This document shows positions 1 to 12,286 of a stretch of 64,000 nucleotides of DNA, piece after piece. The stretch covers positions 71,189,545 to 71,253,544 of the forward strand of contig JAYGXS010000001.1 of the NCBI GenBank assembly GCA_036362985.1, written 5' to 3'. Every line of letters begins with the position of its first letter. The first letter of the stretch is position 1. Made by a program: the position numbers and the translations under genes. Source of the stretch: Ligula intestinalis (taxonomy: Eukaryota > Platyhelminthes > Cestoda > Diphyllobothriidea > Diphyllobothriidae). The notes under the pieces were generated by a model, which saw nothing but the letters and a program-made list of their open reading frames with translations, was not told the DNA's origin and ran no database searches.

Positions 1-1890
1 AGATTACGAGTTGCACCGGCCAACCGGCCAGACAGCAAGGAAGCCCAGCTCCTGAATAAATTATAGCACAAATGAGCCGTGCGGTGGGTGGGTGGATGCG
101 TTGTCTTTCGTCCTTAGCCGCGCCCTGTCTAGGAATTCAGCTACTTCGCCACACATATAATGCGCTGTCCGGCAATAAGACGAGTCATGCGTTACTTGAG
201 GACTGATTGCAACTCCATGAGCCGATCCCGTGGTAATACTCTTGCGCGGTGCGTTCGCACAAGCAGGCAGGTAGACGGCACGACCCAGTTTTCAGCCAGG
301 GACGCAAACGGCCACCACGGGGCTTGAGACAGCGCGACTCCAGCCTCCGCCCAGAAAACAACTATGACTCTTCCTCCTCCTGGCTTGTCCAGAAATTGCT
401 TTCAATGGGCAAGTCTGTGAGTTGTGTTTAACTGGCTAATAAACATGCTTCAGGATGTAACATTTGGGCTTTTAAAGCTCACTGGGTGTGTACTCTGCCG
501 ACTCAGCTGAATCATTCATTTGTCAAGAGAGTATTACCGAGGCAAGGAACTGACCATAAGCCCCATTTTCGCGGAAGCTGTAATGCGAAAACCGGAAGCC
601 ACTGAAATTGTGTTTACGTAGGTGAATGACACATTTTTCATCGTCTGTAATGGCAAACTGACAAAACCCTGTAAGCAGTCTCATGCCACCCTTCTTAGGA
701 TTGAATTTATGATTGGAGAAGACTTTGACTTGTTACTCCAATTTCTATCTGTGCGAGTGTACAGAGGGTTAAGTTGATTTATTCCTCATTGACCTGATGC
801 TCATGAGGAAGTTAGACTTATTTATCTCGGCGGGTGCTATCGGATACCTCGAAACAGACTTGCAGCCATGAATATCATGTTGAGCAGAAAATCCGTCCTC
901 TGAGAACATTGCGTTATCCAGTAAAGAAATTCAGCATAATCAATTGTCAGTCTAAAGGTAGTTCAGGTGCATTTGTGGGAACAGTAAAGTAATGATGAGC
1001 AACGTTTAATCAAACTAAAGCACTTAATAAATCCATTAAGTATTGCTTGTTTAGTTAGAAATAAAGGCCAAAAATGCGAAAACTCGTTTAAAATGTATGA
1101 ACTAGATTTTTAGGAGGGCGTACTGATTGTTTTTACAAATAACTAAAAATGAAACAAAATGACCACAATGTAGTCTACAAATTCGCATTTAACATTTGAA
1201 TTAAATACCCTAGACGAACATGGCCTACAGGAAGTATGGCAAGTAGTTGAGTGCGCAATGTTTACTTATAGGTTCTCAAACCTTCTTGCGAAAACGCCGT
1301 ATGAAAATTACTTCATAATACTTTCTGCCTTTAAAAAATCTATTTTTAACAGCGTAATGAGCAAATAAGTAAAACGTTTTGTGTTTTAGGTGCCTAAAGG
1401 GGTCATTCCAATATCCGTCATCACTTTTTTGAGTCGGGTAGCATATGTAACTAAGTACGCTATTCGATAATGAAACATTCCTCAAAACATCAAGACTATT
1501 CCGTGCGACTGCCTACAGGACTCTTGATCGAACCCCAAGGCACAACAGACTGAACAGGTTCCTTAACGCTAGCATCCGCCTGCCATAGTATATCAGATAG
1601 CAACTGACCGGCCAACGAGCGTGCTGCACAATATTTAGTGTTTTTGACTTTTAACGAAAAAGCACGGCTTCCAGCCTCAAGAGGTGCACACCTGGGATCG
1701 CATACGTTTGTCTTTTGACCACTAATAATCCAGAAGGGACCATTTCAGTCCCCTTGTCCCTATTGGTAACGTTGTTCTGCCTATTTTATTAATATTTTTC
1801 TGGAATGAGCGCCAAGGCACATTGAGACGAGTAGGTCACGTAGCCCAATCGATGAGCGCCCTCCTATCACTGTCAGTATACTCGATCGCA
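1..1890. other. Non-coding, nothing recognised
   Basis: I see no convincing gene here. Open frames are short and show no family resemblance. A tRNA B-box-like string (GGGGTTCGATC on the - strand, near 1528) is isolated and has no A box or cloverleaf, so it is at most a decayed SINE fragment. The tract from about 950 to 1250 is AT-rich. Confidence 0.5.
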
Positions 1891-1952
1891 GCAGAAAGGT
1901 TATCTAGCCCATGTCACAACAGAATGTGGGTTTGAGACTTGGGTAACAACTC

Positions 1953-2002
1953 TATAGTTACTGTGACTTTTTAAGCCACCAGTGGTTATTTCAGTCTGTC
2001 TT
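1953..2002 (+). repeat. Degenerate hammerhead-SINE fragment
   Basis: This stretch resembles the ribozyme region of the retrozyme-like family: AAGCCACCAGTGG, then TTATTTCAGTCTGTCTTGCC, which parallels the AAGCCAGAAATGGCC...CAGTCTCTCTTGCC of better copies. The CTGATGA core and the GAAA box are both lost, so it cannot be an active ribozyme. No tRNA-like head is recognisable. It could be a chance match. Confidence 0.3.
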
Positions 2003-2010
2003 GCCTGTGG

Positions 2011-5000
2011 GTGGTGTTTTATATCTGCATTCTGGTCCTCCAACCGTGAAGGCATGGACAACAATAACTGGGCCATTTCTTGCGCAAATTTTGGATTGCA
2101 TCTGAACGCGTTAGGGTAAATTAAATAAAAATAAGTTTCTAACAGCAGACACACACACAGCAATTAATATTTTGCTTATCTGAAATATACTTCCTGAAAA
2201 CTATTTAATTTTGCATAAGAAGGCGGTAGTCTGTAAGGCCCCACTTACTACGGCGTTATCTATTGTAACCAAGTAGAAGACATCTCCGATCAACTGCAAA
2301 ATTGGATGCTAGTTGACGATAATGAGACGCGAAACAACTTATTAAATGTAGCTTTTAACGAACTGCATCTAAGTCTTCCTTCTGCTCGATTCGCATTGTT
2401 CATATATGTCCAACAGACACAGGCATCTAATATTTAGAGACAACCCACTCAAACGCGACACGCATTAGTGGAAGCGGTAGCGTTGACCGGACGTATCCTG
2501 TCAGTTGACAACATTCTGACACAAAACTTCTAGCTTTTCATGGTTGTATAAATTATGCCTGATTGTAGTCTAGGAGGAAATCATTGGACAAGTGCGGTTC
2601 TTGTCTCACTGGCCTACTCTCACTCCCCTTCCTCACTGCGCAACATAGTTTATCTCTGACAGACGCCCGGTCGGTCTCTGTTTAATTCTGCCGCAGTAAC
2701 ACGGCCCCAAAACTGCATATGGGAAGCAAGAATTTTTAAAAAATTTTCCAAGATTCTGCTTTGGGTCTACCAAACATTCATAGTGACTTCTTATTCGTAA
2801 CACGCAGTCTTTAATCAAGACAGAGTAAGGCTGTTTTCTCGTTGGAATCATGGCGTCATTCATCCGAGCTTTTGAACTCTTACCGGAGTCCATGTTCAGA
2901 AATAAAACGGTTATTAAAAAACTAGCATTGTGTTTTATAGTTTTTTTTTCGGAATGACGATAATGAGTGTAAAGTAAACTGATCTTGACCGAATGTGTTC
3001 ATGCTTTAAAGACTACCCACGTTTCAGGTGCGATAAAGCTGTCATGGCGGTGACTTTAATAGTCTCACGCATTTCAGCCAAAACCTCTACTTCATATAAT
3101 ATACTTACTAAAATCACATAAGTAGGTATGTTGTGGTATAAACCGATGGTTCAACTATTATTTACCATTTTTTAATTAATAGAAGTGTTTAGATCTTCTG
3201 AACACGCTGTAAGGGTTCATGCGGTACGGTTCGAGGGTCCTGCTATGACTTTGGTTGCAGACGAGCGGTTTCAGCATTCTGAAATACGAATTATTCTAAA
3301 GGCCCACTATTAGCGTTGAATAGCCTTTGCTGCAGCTGGCTATGAGAGACAGCCGATTAAGAAGCCGTGTGTATCTTCACGGCTGGATCTCCGCATCAGT
3401 CACAGATAGTCTGAGTAAAATCATACTACGTAGGCCTCTGCCTATCGTTCCTTACAATGAGCATTGCTTGCAGTTATAGCCAGCTGGCTGGAAGGACTCC
3501 GAGGCGGTGGACCACACTCAAAATATTATTAGGCCTATCGGTTCGTTCGATTACCTTTTCAATCGGACCCTGTTCTTTTTTCGGCTATTTTCATCTTCAA
3601 AATCGCCAATGTTTAGACAAGGTAGCTACCCATGGTTCCTTTTGAGTTCTCCACACCTGCTGTTGAAGATTATTACGCAGAGACGTAGAAATATGACATC
3701 CTGGAGGCCAACCAGATCGTACATTATCAGGGGCTTATCAGTTTCGTTGTAATTTCGGCAATCGATTGAGTATATTGTTTGGCATCACCGTAAGCTCAAA
3801 ACTGTATATTTGTTGCTCGTCTGGTATTAGTTTAATTCCTGCATGTTTCTACGTTTTCAGGTGGCCGGATGTCGTGCCTGTCGATTTTAATCATAAGCAG
3901 CAGTTCATCGAACTTATTCTAATATACTTCTATATTTATTTTGTTGCCAGTTCATTCAGGCTACCTGTGCCCTTTTACTTGCTGCAGATCCAGTTTAACT
4001 AGGCGGTGCCCTCACGGCCTTTTATCGATACCAGTGAATTTTGTCTGGCGGCCTTGTTTTATAGCCAACCGAGAAAATATAGGTGGGTACTTGCACTGTT
4101 AATATGCAAACCTAGACGTCTCGAAGGTGACTTATGCTTTCCCCTGACAACGGAAGGATGACTTCATGTGTAATTACTTAACAGCATTGACATCACCCCC
4201 ATTTACTTCTGAGTTGTTTTTTTCTTTCGCTTTAGTTGGTTTCACGGTAGTCTCTCGCGCGTAGAGGCTGAGGTGCTTCTTCGATCTTCCCTGCCTGGAA
4301 GTTTTCTTGTGCGCACGAGCGAGACAAGCAGGGCTGCCTACTCACTTTCGATCAGGTAACCTAACACTATCTGCGTGGATTCCAGATTGCAAGGGGACCT
4401 CTTTTTTGGTCTACCTAAACTGGAATTTTTTTCACAGCTTCATCTACAGCACACTTTGCCCTTTTGTGTGAAGCTGTGCTTAATGGTTTGTTCTTTCCCT
4501 TGAAAGGTTACCAAGCGTTCCGTTTTCTGGATAGATGCTGCGTTGTGTTTCATATATTATGCCTTAGTAAGTTTGTGCAGTGGAATCGAGGCTTGCAAGT
4601 AAGACAGAAAAACAGATGTGTCCAGAGTCACGTTCTCTAGCCGAGTGGTGCCACGGAAAGGTCGTATGGTTCTGCCTTGCAATTTATGTTCGGAGCCATC
4701 GTGAACAATCACATGGCCACGGGCAATTAATATTAAGTGAACATATTATAACAAGCAGGTACGACATATTTGGCAACAGCCTGGTATGTGCCTGGAGAGA
4801 TGGAATTTAAAGCCGTTCAATCCTAACTGTAGGAAATTCTCTCTTCGGCAACAGCCGTGGTAGACACCATATTTCAAAAGCCATCCTGCCCTCAAGCATT
4901 TAAGTGAAGCAAATTTCCCACTCATTGCTATAGATTTTAAAGTCACTGCTCGTCAAATGAACGCTGCATTACTGATTACCTATGTTCAAGCCAAGAAAGG

Positions 5001-5735
5001 TTCTACTCATTTTCAACTGCTTTTTGTATTTCGTTTTTGGTTAGATCGTTGTCCAAGTATCTTTTGAAGGTCATAAATTAGTAGAAAATAAGGGTCGTAG
5101 ATTCAGAAGCCCCTGATATATTGTATTACTTTGACTGCGCCCGTCCGTATGACTCCTTAAATTGCATTTCCCCTCGACGTCTAAGTATTCCAAACAAAGC
5201 ATTTTTGCGTTATACCACGTTTCCTTTTAAGTTATGTTTTATGAAAATTGATAGCTGTAGGTTACAGAACCTACCAGGGCTTTTGTCCACGTTATTGAAC
5301 CGTGGCCAAATTTCCATTTAAACATTCAGGGTTGACTGTTCAGCTGTTATAGTCCACCCCCCCTAAACCAGAGGTGTATATCAACAAGTTAGTTGAGAAT
5401 TGCTTGTTCGTTGTAAACAGAAAGGATGTAACCCACGACCTAGACTTATAAGGACTGAACATAACGTGTCTTTCAGACTGCTAACAAATCTTTCACACAC
5501 TTAATTTATGCCATATCTGTATTCCGTACCTGGCAAACGTGAATGGAATTCTATCATTTTTGTGAATAAGCTCAATGCTGAATAATCCACAAGTATGCGA
5601 GACAACATTACAGTTTTCTCAAATTCGCATTATCTGCACTTTTGGACTCCTCAGACCTAAGCAAAAAACTTAAAGAACACATTTTTGCTAAATAATTATG
5701 AGGTTGTGAAAGTTGCTCAGCTTGAATATGTAGCG
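2011..5735. other. Non-coding, nothing recognised
   Basis: No recognisable gene or mobile element. The longest isolated frames are 86 aa on the - strand (2633-2893) and overlapping 60-80 aa frames on the + strand (3457-4002). None shows a known domain. A short open stretch preceded by a pyrimidine tract and AG near 3860 (WPDVVPVDFNHKQQFIEL) could be an exon of an unknown gene, but it has no partner exon that I can identify. Confidence 0.45.
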
Positions 5736-5744
5736 ATCTAAGCA

Positions 5745-6115
5745 GTGGTTGTACTCGGATCACTACAATCATCAGGTCGAATCCCAGGTTGGAAGTTAAA
5801 AGGCAAGAGTCGTAAGAAGGAGTGGTTTATTGCATACAGAACTCCCAATTGCAGTCTCAGGTGGTAGTGGCCACTGGCTATGCCAGGGCTAGTGCTGACT
5901 GCGTCCAGCTAGGACTGAGAGTGTTACTGTGTGTTGTGTGGGGTGATGACAGTTGCTTTTACATGACTGTGAAGCGCGTTCAAGTGTGCTGTCACTGGTG
6001 TGTTGCAATTGGCCCGAGGGGATGTCGCCTGCAAAGATCTCTGCTGCATAGGCCGAGGGGTGTCTTAGTCAAGTGGCCCTTAGGCAGGCGCGCTTATTAA
6101 GCTGAGGTCAACTGT
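5745..6115 (+). repeat. Dispersed repeat A, copy 1
   Basis: This stretch aligns over about 370 bp, in the same orientation, with 32630-33005. Shared anchors in order are AGCTGGTGCTGACTGCGTCC-like sequence, TGTGAAG, a CACTGGTGTGTTGCA-like block and AAGTGGCCC(T/C)-AGGCAG. Divergence is considerable, with indels. No coding potential is shared, so this looks like a non-autonomous dispersed element of unknown class. A third copy was not found in the window. Confidence 0.65.
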
Positions 6116-6130
6116 CGGGTCCGCGGGCAC

Positions 6131-7290
6131 GCCGAAGAACAGGGGGCGTTGACGCAGCTGTTATCGGTTAGCCAGAAGCAGCTGCGAGGTCAAGCCTCGG
6201 GGGACGGGGGCGCCAGTGACAATTGTTTGTGACGAAATGACTATGGGACAGCGAGCCTTGCAGAACGAAGGGGGGGGACGTGGGCGTCCGCCACAAATGT
6301 GCGTAACGAACTACTGTATGCGTCTTCGAAAGTTTAGTTTTGCTTTCTTTTGTTATATCAATCGGAAGTCGCCTCAGTCCATTGGATCTAATTGCTAATT
6401 GTTGGCCGTTAATAGCCCGGCCACATAATGGTTTAGTTTGTTTAACTCCGCCGCACCCATACACGGAAACCCTAAGTAATGGGCAAATACTTTGTTCTAC
6501 TCGTTGTACCACGCGACGGCTTGCTCCAAGTCAAATCTCGCCGTAGAGTGCTTACTGTAAGGAGTACGGACAGTTTCTAGTTTGCGGCGGCCTTTAGTAG
6601 ACTTCAAGTCTACCACATAATAAGGCCGCTACCTACAGTATACTTTATCAACAAAACCAAAAACTCCTGCCTCTGGCTTTACTTACCAACCTACTCCTTA
6701 ATCCTTACATCCCTGATAACAATTTACCATAAGTTTTCTAGAATTCCTGCTCTTGATGATTCTTGTGCAATTCGGCGTCTCATGAGGGGCTTCGATTTCG
6801 CATTCACACAAAACCCACACACATACAGAGCGCACGAGAAGCAGCGCTGGTGTCGACTTTTCGTGGCTCATAGGTTTCATCGGGCGCGGGCATTTCACAA
6901 TCTGAATCGCGGTCACCTGGCGTTCAACTCCATGCAGGCAAAGGCCTGGGGGGCTGTGACCTTTGGAACTGCTCCTGAAGGTGGCAGTGGGCAGGGGTGA
7001 CTGTATGACTGTGTACGCATAGTGCACGCGCAACGGCGATTGGGGGTGTGTTTTTCCGAAGAATATTGATTCCAGTAAATTGCCTGTTTTTTTTCTATTA
7101 GCGCGTCCTACCTCGTTGATATCTACCGACTGCATTTTACTACTTTTTTTCACAATAACTTCAACACTTTCCGTTCGCTACCCACTGTAATGCCCCACTC
7201 GTATCATCGGTCCCTCATTAAACTATTGTGTCGTTTGCTTTGCCTTAGGTGCGCTACATAACCTATTGTTACCAAGTACAAGCAATAATT
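6131..7290. other. Non-coding; one unclassified 151-codon frame
   Basis: The region is locally GC-rich and low in recognisable content. A 151-codon open frame on the - strand (6698-7153) is long for chance, but it has no domain, biased composition or neighbouring exon supporting it. Overlapping frames on both strands at 6168-6546 look like by-products of GC-rich repeat DNA. I make no gene call. Confidence 0.4.
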
Positions 7291-7299
7291 TTTTTTATT

Positions 7300-7460
7300 C
7301 GGTGAATGTTTTCTATAAAATATATTTCAGTTTGCAAGGGCATCGAAAATCGAGGTGCCATTTTTTCAGAGCAGATTTTCGACGGTGGTCAGAACGAAGT
7401 TTGTTCGAAAGCCGGCATCCTACTGTGACTGAAATAGCTTGGGAATAGGCTGCACAATCA
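7300..7460 (+). repeat. Foldback-element end fragment
   Basis: This stretch matches the right arm of the long inverted-repeat element at 31125-31812. Shared blocks are TTTTCTATAAAATATATTT near 7308, GAAGTTTGTTCGAAAG near 7397 and GGCATCCTACTGTGACTGAA near 7413, the terminus type. The left arm and centre are absent, so this is a truncated or solo-arm copy. Confidence 0.6.
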
Positions 7461-7739
7461 TCCATATTAACATCCAACTAAATTCATTTGTTCGACTCGA
7501 AAAGACATTTGGGAATGTTGTTTGACATTTTACAAGGTAGGCAATGAACTGTGTATCATGACTTAGGTTTCAATTCCTTTAATAACGGAAACAGGGTATT
7601 CAGAAATTTGAATATCAGTCGAAAGGAAGAAATATGGTGGATGTTAATTATCTCACTGCTGTATCATATCTTGCTCGATCTAGAGATCAGGGTAACAGAA
7701 CATAAATAACCAGAAATATGATAACTTATTAATCGGAAT

Positions 7740-7858
7740 AACGTTATTAGCACGACTTGCATGGTTATTTCTGGGTTATTAACCATTGGCAGTTAGCCAT
7801 ACTCAACCTCTGAGTTTGCTATCCCTGGGGTATGAATCTGCGACCTGTTGGTCAGAGG
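7740..7858 (-). repeat. Decayed hammerhead-SINE copy abutting PLE
   Basis: On the - strand it reads a tRNA-like B-box region (CAGATTCATACCCCAGGG), then GAGTATGGCTAACTGCCAA, then AACCCAGAAATAACCATG. This is the order head, stem I, core, GAAA and stem III seen in intact family members. The core CTGATGA has decayed to CTGCCAA, so it should be inactive. It lies exactly where recognisable coding of the downstream Penelope-like element begins, suggesting insertion into, or truncation of, that element. Confidence 0.55.
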
Positions 7859-8791
7859 AACAACACTGTAGAGACTGAGGCTGATAATGAAATTGCATTC
7901 CTTGATGTTCTTCTGCGACGGCAAAATGATGGATCGATCCTGCGTAGGGTATTCCGAAAGAAAACCTGGACAGGACAATACACCAACTTTCACAGTTCTG
8001 TTTCCTTAAATATAAATCGAAATCTAGTCTAGGGATAAGCAGCTCGAATACGACGGATATGCTCTCCTGAAACTGTCGAAGCAGAACTTAAACAGCTGCA
8101 GAACACGCTTCTTGAAAATGGATACCCAGAAAGGTTCATCCTCAGGAATATTGGCAAGCGCACCAAGAAGCCTGCCATCTTAATCGCAGAAAAGAAACAC
8201 ATATTCATAAGACTGCCTTTCTTAGGAGATGCAACAAGCGAACTGGTAAAAAGACGTCTTAACACTGCGATCACAAGCGCTTTCGCCGCGGCGAACTTGC
8301 GCGTGTTATTCACTAACTATTCCCTCCTGCGAGTGGAAGGTAAAGCCCGACTTCCGTTGAAGGCCACATCCATGCGCATATACTCCTTCACCTACTACTG
8401 TGGAGTAAGATACATTGGCCGAACAACGAGGTGCCTGGAAAAGACAATACGCGAACACGTACCGGGCTGGTTAAGCAAAGGTTAAATTAACTCGATCTCG
8501 AGCTCCATCCTCGCATACTTTGTCGATACGAATCAGCGAGTCGATACCAATAAAACCTTTCAGGTTGTCTACCAGACACCAGCTAACTTTTCCAAAGGCC
8601 TAGGCCAACGGATGCTCGCAGCAGCTGAAGCAGTAGTCATACGGCTAGCAAATCGAGTGCTGTGTTGTCAGAAGACGCTGACGCAAGCCCTTACACTGCC
8701 GTGGCTTGCACGGACACCAGGTGGCGATAGCATTTCGCCCCTACCAACTAGCGACAGTCTCTCAACCGACAAGCTGACCTGGCCTACTTGA
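7832..8791 (+). pseudogene. Penelope-like element, RT C-terminus plus GIY-YIG
   Basis: C-terminal third of a Penelope-like retroelement polyprotein. Visible in order are the end of the reverse transcriptase (IAFLDVLLRRQNDGS, then FRKKTWTGQYTNFHS), the post-RT linker (LENGYPERFI) and a GIY-YIG endonuclease (RYIGRTTRCLEKTIREH, about 8406-8458). The tail follows (YFVDTNQRVDTNKTFQVVYQ, then RMLAAAEAVVIRLANRVLC and LPW). All parts lie in one frame, broken only by in-frame stops at 8030-8032, 8036-8038 and 8483-8485, with no frameshift. In PLEs the endonuclease makes the target nick used to prime reverse transcription. The 5' two thirds are missing; a SINE-like copy sits at the truncation point. 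Confidence 0.9.
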
Positions 8792-8958
8792 GCAAACTGA
8801 CATAGTCCGCAGTGGCCAATCAGCGCCCGTGTTAGACAGTTATTGATTTTTCTACATATTCAAACTTTAATTGTTATTGCCAATAGAAGAGAATATCCCA
8901 GTTCCAGGAAGCAGTTCAGAAGAAAAAGAAGAAGAAGCGATCACTGGAACAAGAGCTT

Positions 8959-9009
8959 TATTGTGCTGACGTCTCGGATTCCCTCGGGAATCCTTAATCA
9001 TAGGTAATA
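8959..9009 (-). ncRNA. Decayed hammerhead-like motif, PLE-associated
   Basis: Read on the - strand: TATTACCT, then ATGATTA where CTGATGA is expected, a 7-bp hairpin (GGATTCC-CGAG-GGAATCC), GAGA in place of GAAA, a palindromic ACGT and AGCACAATA. The outer strands partly pair as stem I. Layout and spacing are those of a type I hammerhead, but two core positions and the GAAA box are changed, so activity is unlikely. The flank AGTTCCAGGAAGCAGTTCAG recurs beside the copy at 49579-49629. It follows the PLE fragment ending at 8791. Confidence 0.5.
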
Positions 9010-9020
9010 GTAGGACAGAC

Positions 9021-9235
9021 CACTGGCTTCACAGTGATCCTCCAAGAATAAGATACTATAAACAGTGACCAGACAGACGCCTCTAGTGCCGGGAGATTCA
9101 TTACTGAGGCATACATACTGGCCTGGCGTTCCTAGCAGCTTGATCTCTCCCTTTCGAAGCCGAAAGTGCAGCCAAAAACCATTTGACGTTATTAGGCAAC
9201 CGATATGACCTATTGTGTGTTGAATTTTTTCAGTT
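9021..9235 (+). repeat. Dispersed repeat C, copy 1
   Basis: About 215 bp, closely similar to 16205-16420 (roughly nine bases in ten by eye). Shared blocks include AAACAGTGACCAGACAGACG, TTACTGAGGCAT, CTGGCCTGGCGTTC, CCCTTTCGAAGCCGAAAGTG and GGCAACCGATATGACCTATT. No coding frame. It directly follows the PLE-associated hammerhead-like motif, so it may be part of a PLE flank, although the second copy lacks that neighbour. High similarity suggests fairly recent spread. Confidence 0.75.
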
Positions 9236-9385
9236 TATTTTTTTCAGTTTATTTGGTGAGAATAATAGGCAATGCCTTTGAAACCCCATTTAGGACGTGT
9301 ACAAGCACCTATAAAAATTTACCACTTCTAACATAGTATTGGCAAACAGTGAGTAGCACTGTTTTTTACAATATTTGTCTGGTTT

Positions 9386-12286
9386 TTAGAGTTCAGATTT
9401 GGAGAGAGGAGAGGGGACGCATGTAATTATCAAAGCGTTGTTTGTAAATCTGAAGGGAAGTGGCCTCCACGACTGTGGAAGGTTGTTCCACTGTTGCATG
9501 ACACTTTGCGTGAAGAATTCAGAGCGGAGGTTTAGCTTGGATATTTTCGTGCGGAACTTCATTGTATGCCCACGGAAATGAGGCGAGAGGTGCCACTGAA
9601 ACATGTCTTCAAAGCGTAATCCTTTCACAAGACCGTTTATTATCTTGTAAACTAGAATAAGATCCCCTAGTTGTTGCCTGTAATGCAGAGGGAATAAATT
9701 TAGGCATGCCAGTCTATCTATGTAAGTGTGGTTCTTTAGACCTCTTACTACCTTTGTTGCTCGACGCTGCACTTTCTCCAGACATGCTTTGTCCTTTGCT
9801 AGCCATGGCCGCCACACCTGTATGCCATACTCTAGGTGTGGTCGAACAAGTGTGCCGTACACTCTGCCAAAGAGATCTCAATCGAAGGCTAGAAACGCCC
9901 TGTTGATAGCGTGCAGCACTCCCGTGGCTTTATTTGCAGCTTTTACAGATCGTAATAAAGGCTTCAAATTAATCAGTATCCAAATGTCGAGGTCTTTTTG
10001 CGTAGATGCTATGGGAATTTGGAGTTTTTTCAGGTGATATGTCCTGCTGCTCTGGGGGATAGGGTAGTTTGTTGGACGCAGGTGGAGGACGGCACACTTT
10101 TGCACATTGAAATCCAGCAGCCATCTCTCGGACCACGTCTGCAGTATGCAAATATTATTTTGCAGAGCATTTCGGTCGCTTGGGCGCTTAATGACCTGCC
10201 AGAGCTTAACGTCATCTGCGAACATGATTTTACCGCAGCCCAGTTCTTGAAGGCTGTCATTTACATAGAGAATGAAGAGTAGAGGACCGAGAACGGAGCC
10301 TTGAGGAACCCCACTAACTACGTCAATCCAGTCCGATTTATCCTCCCCGATGCAAACGCGTTGTTTTCGACCGACTAAAAATGACTTGATCCAGTCCAAA
10401 ATTTTCCCCTTGATGCCAAGAACGCTCAGTTTATGTAAAAGGCGTTGATGAGGCACGCTGTCAAAGGCTTTGCGGAAATCGATGTACACTACGTCCACTT
10501 CGAAGCCCTCTTCTAAAGCACTTGTCCAGGTCTCAACTGAAGTCAGTAAATTTGAAAGGCAGGAGCGCCTTCGCCGAAAGCCATGTTGGAAATTTTGTAT
10601 GATGTAACTTTCATCGCAAAATCTTAGTATGGCCTGCTTGACAAGGACCTCCATCATTTTGCAGGAAAGGCAAGTCAAGCTTATGGGCCGAAAGCTGTTT
10701 GCAGATATCTTGCTACCTCCCCTCTATAGCGGTACGATGTTGGCCGTCTTCCACTACAAAGGCAAGTACCCTGTTCTCATGGAAAGCTCGAACAGAATTG
10801 AAAGAGGCACCGATAGCTCGGTCGACAGTTCTTTAAGTATCAGTCCAGGGATCCCATCTGGTCCAGGAGACTTGTCTGGTTTTATGTGACTGAGGACATG
10901 TCTTACGTCTGCGTCAGTAAAGGTAACAGTTTCAATAACGGCTGTACCTTCGCCCACGTCTACTCCCGAATTGTCGTCGGGGGATTCCATCGTAAACGCC
11001 GATCTGAATAACTCTGACAGTAACTCTACTTTCCGCGGTCCTTCCGTTACTACGTTCCCGAGGTTATCCCTTAGAGCTGCGATGTCGTCCCGGTGCTTCC
11101 TTTGACTGCGGACGTATCCATTAAACTTCTTTGGACATATTGTGGCTTGTTTTGTAAGTTGACGCTCAAAGGCAGTTCTAGAATTTCGTATTTCCTTACG
11201 GCATATATTTCGTTGTGCTTTATATTCGGCAAGTGATTTTGAATCTTGAAGATGCTGGTACATTTTCCACAACCTTTGTTTCTTCTTCATGGCTCTTTTT
11301 ATCGGCTGGTTGACATATGGAGGTCTGGCACATGGTCTTATTAATTTCATTGGGCAATGGACTTCAATTAAGCGCTCTACAGTCCCTTGGATATGCTGCC
11401 ATAATTCATTTGTATCGTTCGTACTAGGTAACCAGTTTTCTGCGGAAGCGGTACGTCTCATTTCTTCAAAATCGGCTTTCCAAATATTTCTGCGCCTCTT
11501 TATTTGCGATTTTGGAGACAGTAGGTAACACACGCAGGTAAAAGCAACGTGGTCGCTTAACCCAAATGGCCGTTGTGAGTTCACTTCCCTTATGATTCCC
11601 TCGTCTTTACTAAAAACGAGACCTAGACAGTTTGATCGCTGGCCTTCTCGCAGTCGGATTGTGAAGTCTATGTGTTGAATGAGATATTCGTCCAAAGAAA
11701 ACTGAAGAAGTTGATAACTGAAAGGTGCTGCTGCGGCCTTTACTCCAGGCCTCATCCAATCGATGCCAGGAGCGTTGAAATCACCCAGGAGTAATAGGTT
11801 TTCCTGTTTACAGATAACTGTCAGTGAACTTAGCAGTTCTATGTCATCACTTTCGCTGGAGCCGGGAGGCCGATAAACAACGCATATATTGAGTGCCGGA
11901 TGTTGCCTAATCTTAATTTTGCATGAAATTATTTCATATCGTCGTAGGGTTATGTCTGCAATTTCCCTCTGACAACAGGAAATTTCATTGGCTACATAAA
12001 GTGCCACTCCTCCGCCCCTACGTTGAGATATGTCGCAGTGGAACAGTTACTAGCCTTCAATGCTGACTTCGCTGATCCCTATTGCTTCGGTCAGCCAAGT
12101 CTCTGTTAATGCAATTATATGTGGTTTCTGTTCAGATACTATTGTTTTGAGTTCGTCAAGTTTATTGAAGAGACTCCGACAATTGGTATAATAGATCTCA
12201 AGGCAGCGGCCACTATTGCTTTTGGTATCTTCTAGAACCGGCCGGTTGACCTTGGTTAAGTTTTCCGCCTGAATAACCCCGGCCAA
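9386..12286 (-). pseudogene. LINE ORF2: endonuclease and reverse transcriptase
   Basis: Multifunctional LINE replication protein, about 966 codons in one frame. The endonuclease comes first: YYTNCRSLFNKLDEL, LTETWLTE, VVYRPPGSS, LLLGDFNAPGIDW and the late catalytic GLSDHVAF. RT follows: KPDKSPGPDGIPG, NFQHGFRRRRSC, VYIDFRKAFDSV, GVPQGSVLGPLLF and the active-site box FADD (F replacing the usual Y or A). The tail has LVRPHLEYGIQVW and QWNNLPQSW. In-frame stops lie at 12050-12052 and 12047-12049 (adjacent), 10754-10756, 10724-10726 and 9878-9880; the natural stop is 9386-9388. There is no frameshift. It would nick target DNA and copy its own RNA, but this copy is dead. Confidence 0.9.

Noticed and set aside
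6698..7153. 151-codon frame on the - strand as a gene
   Set aside because: No domain, no splice context, no supporting neighbour; kept only as a note within the surrounding region.
8029..8313. 94-codon frame on the - strand
   Set aside because: Antisense shadow of the Penelope-like element coding on the + strand.
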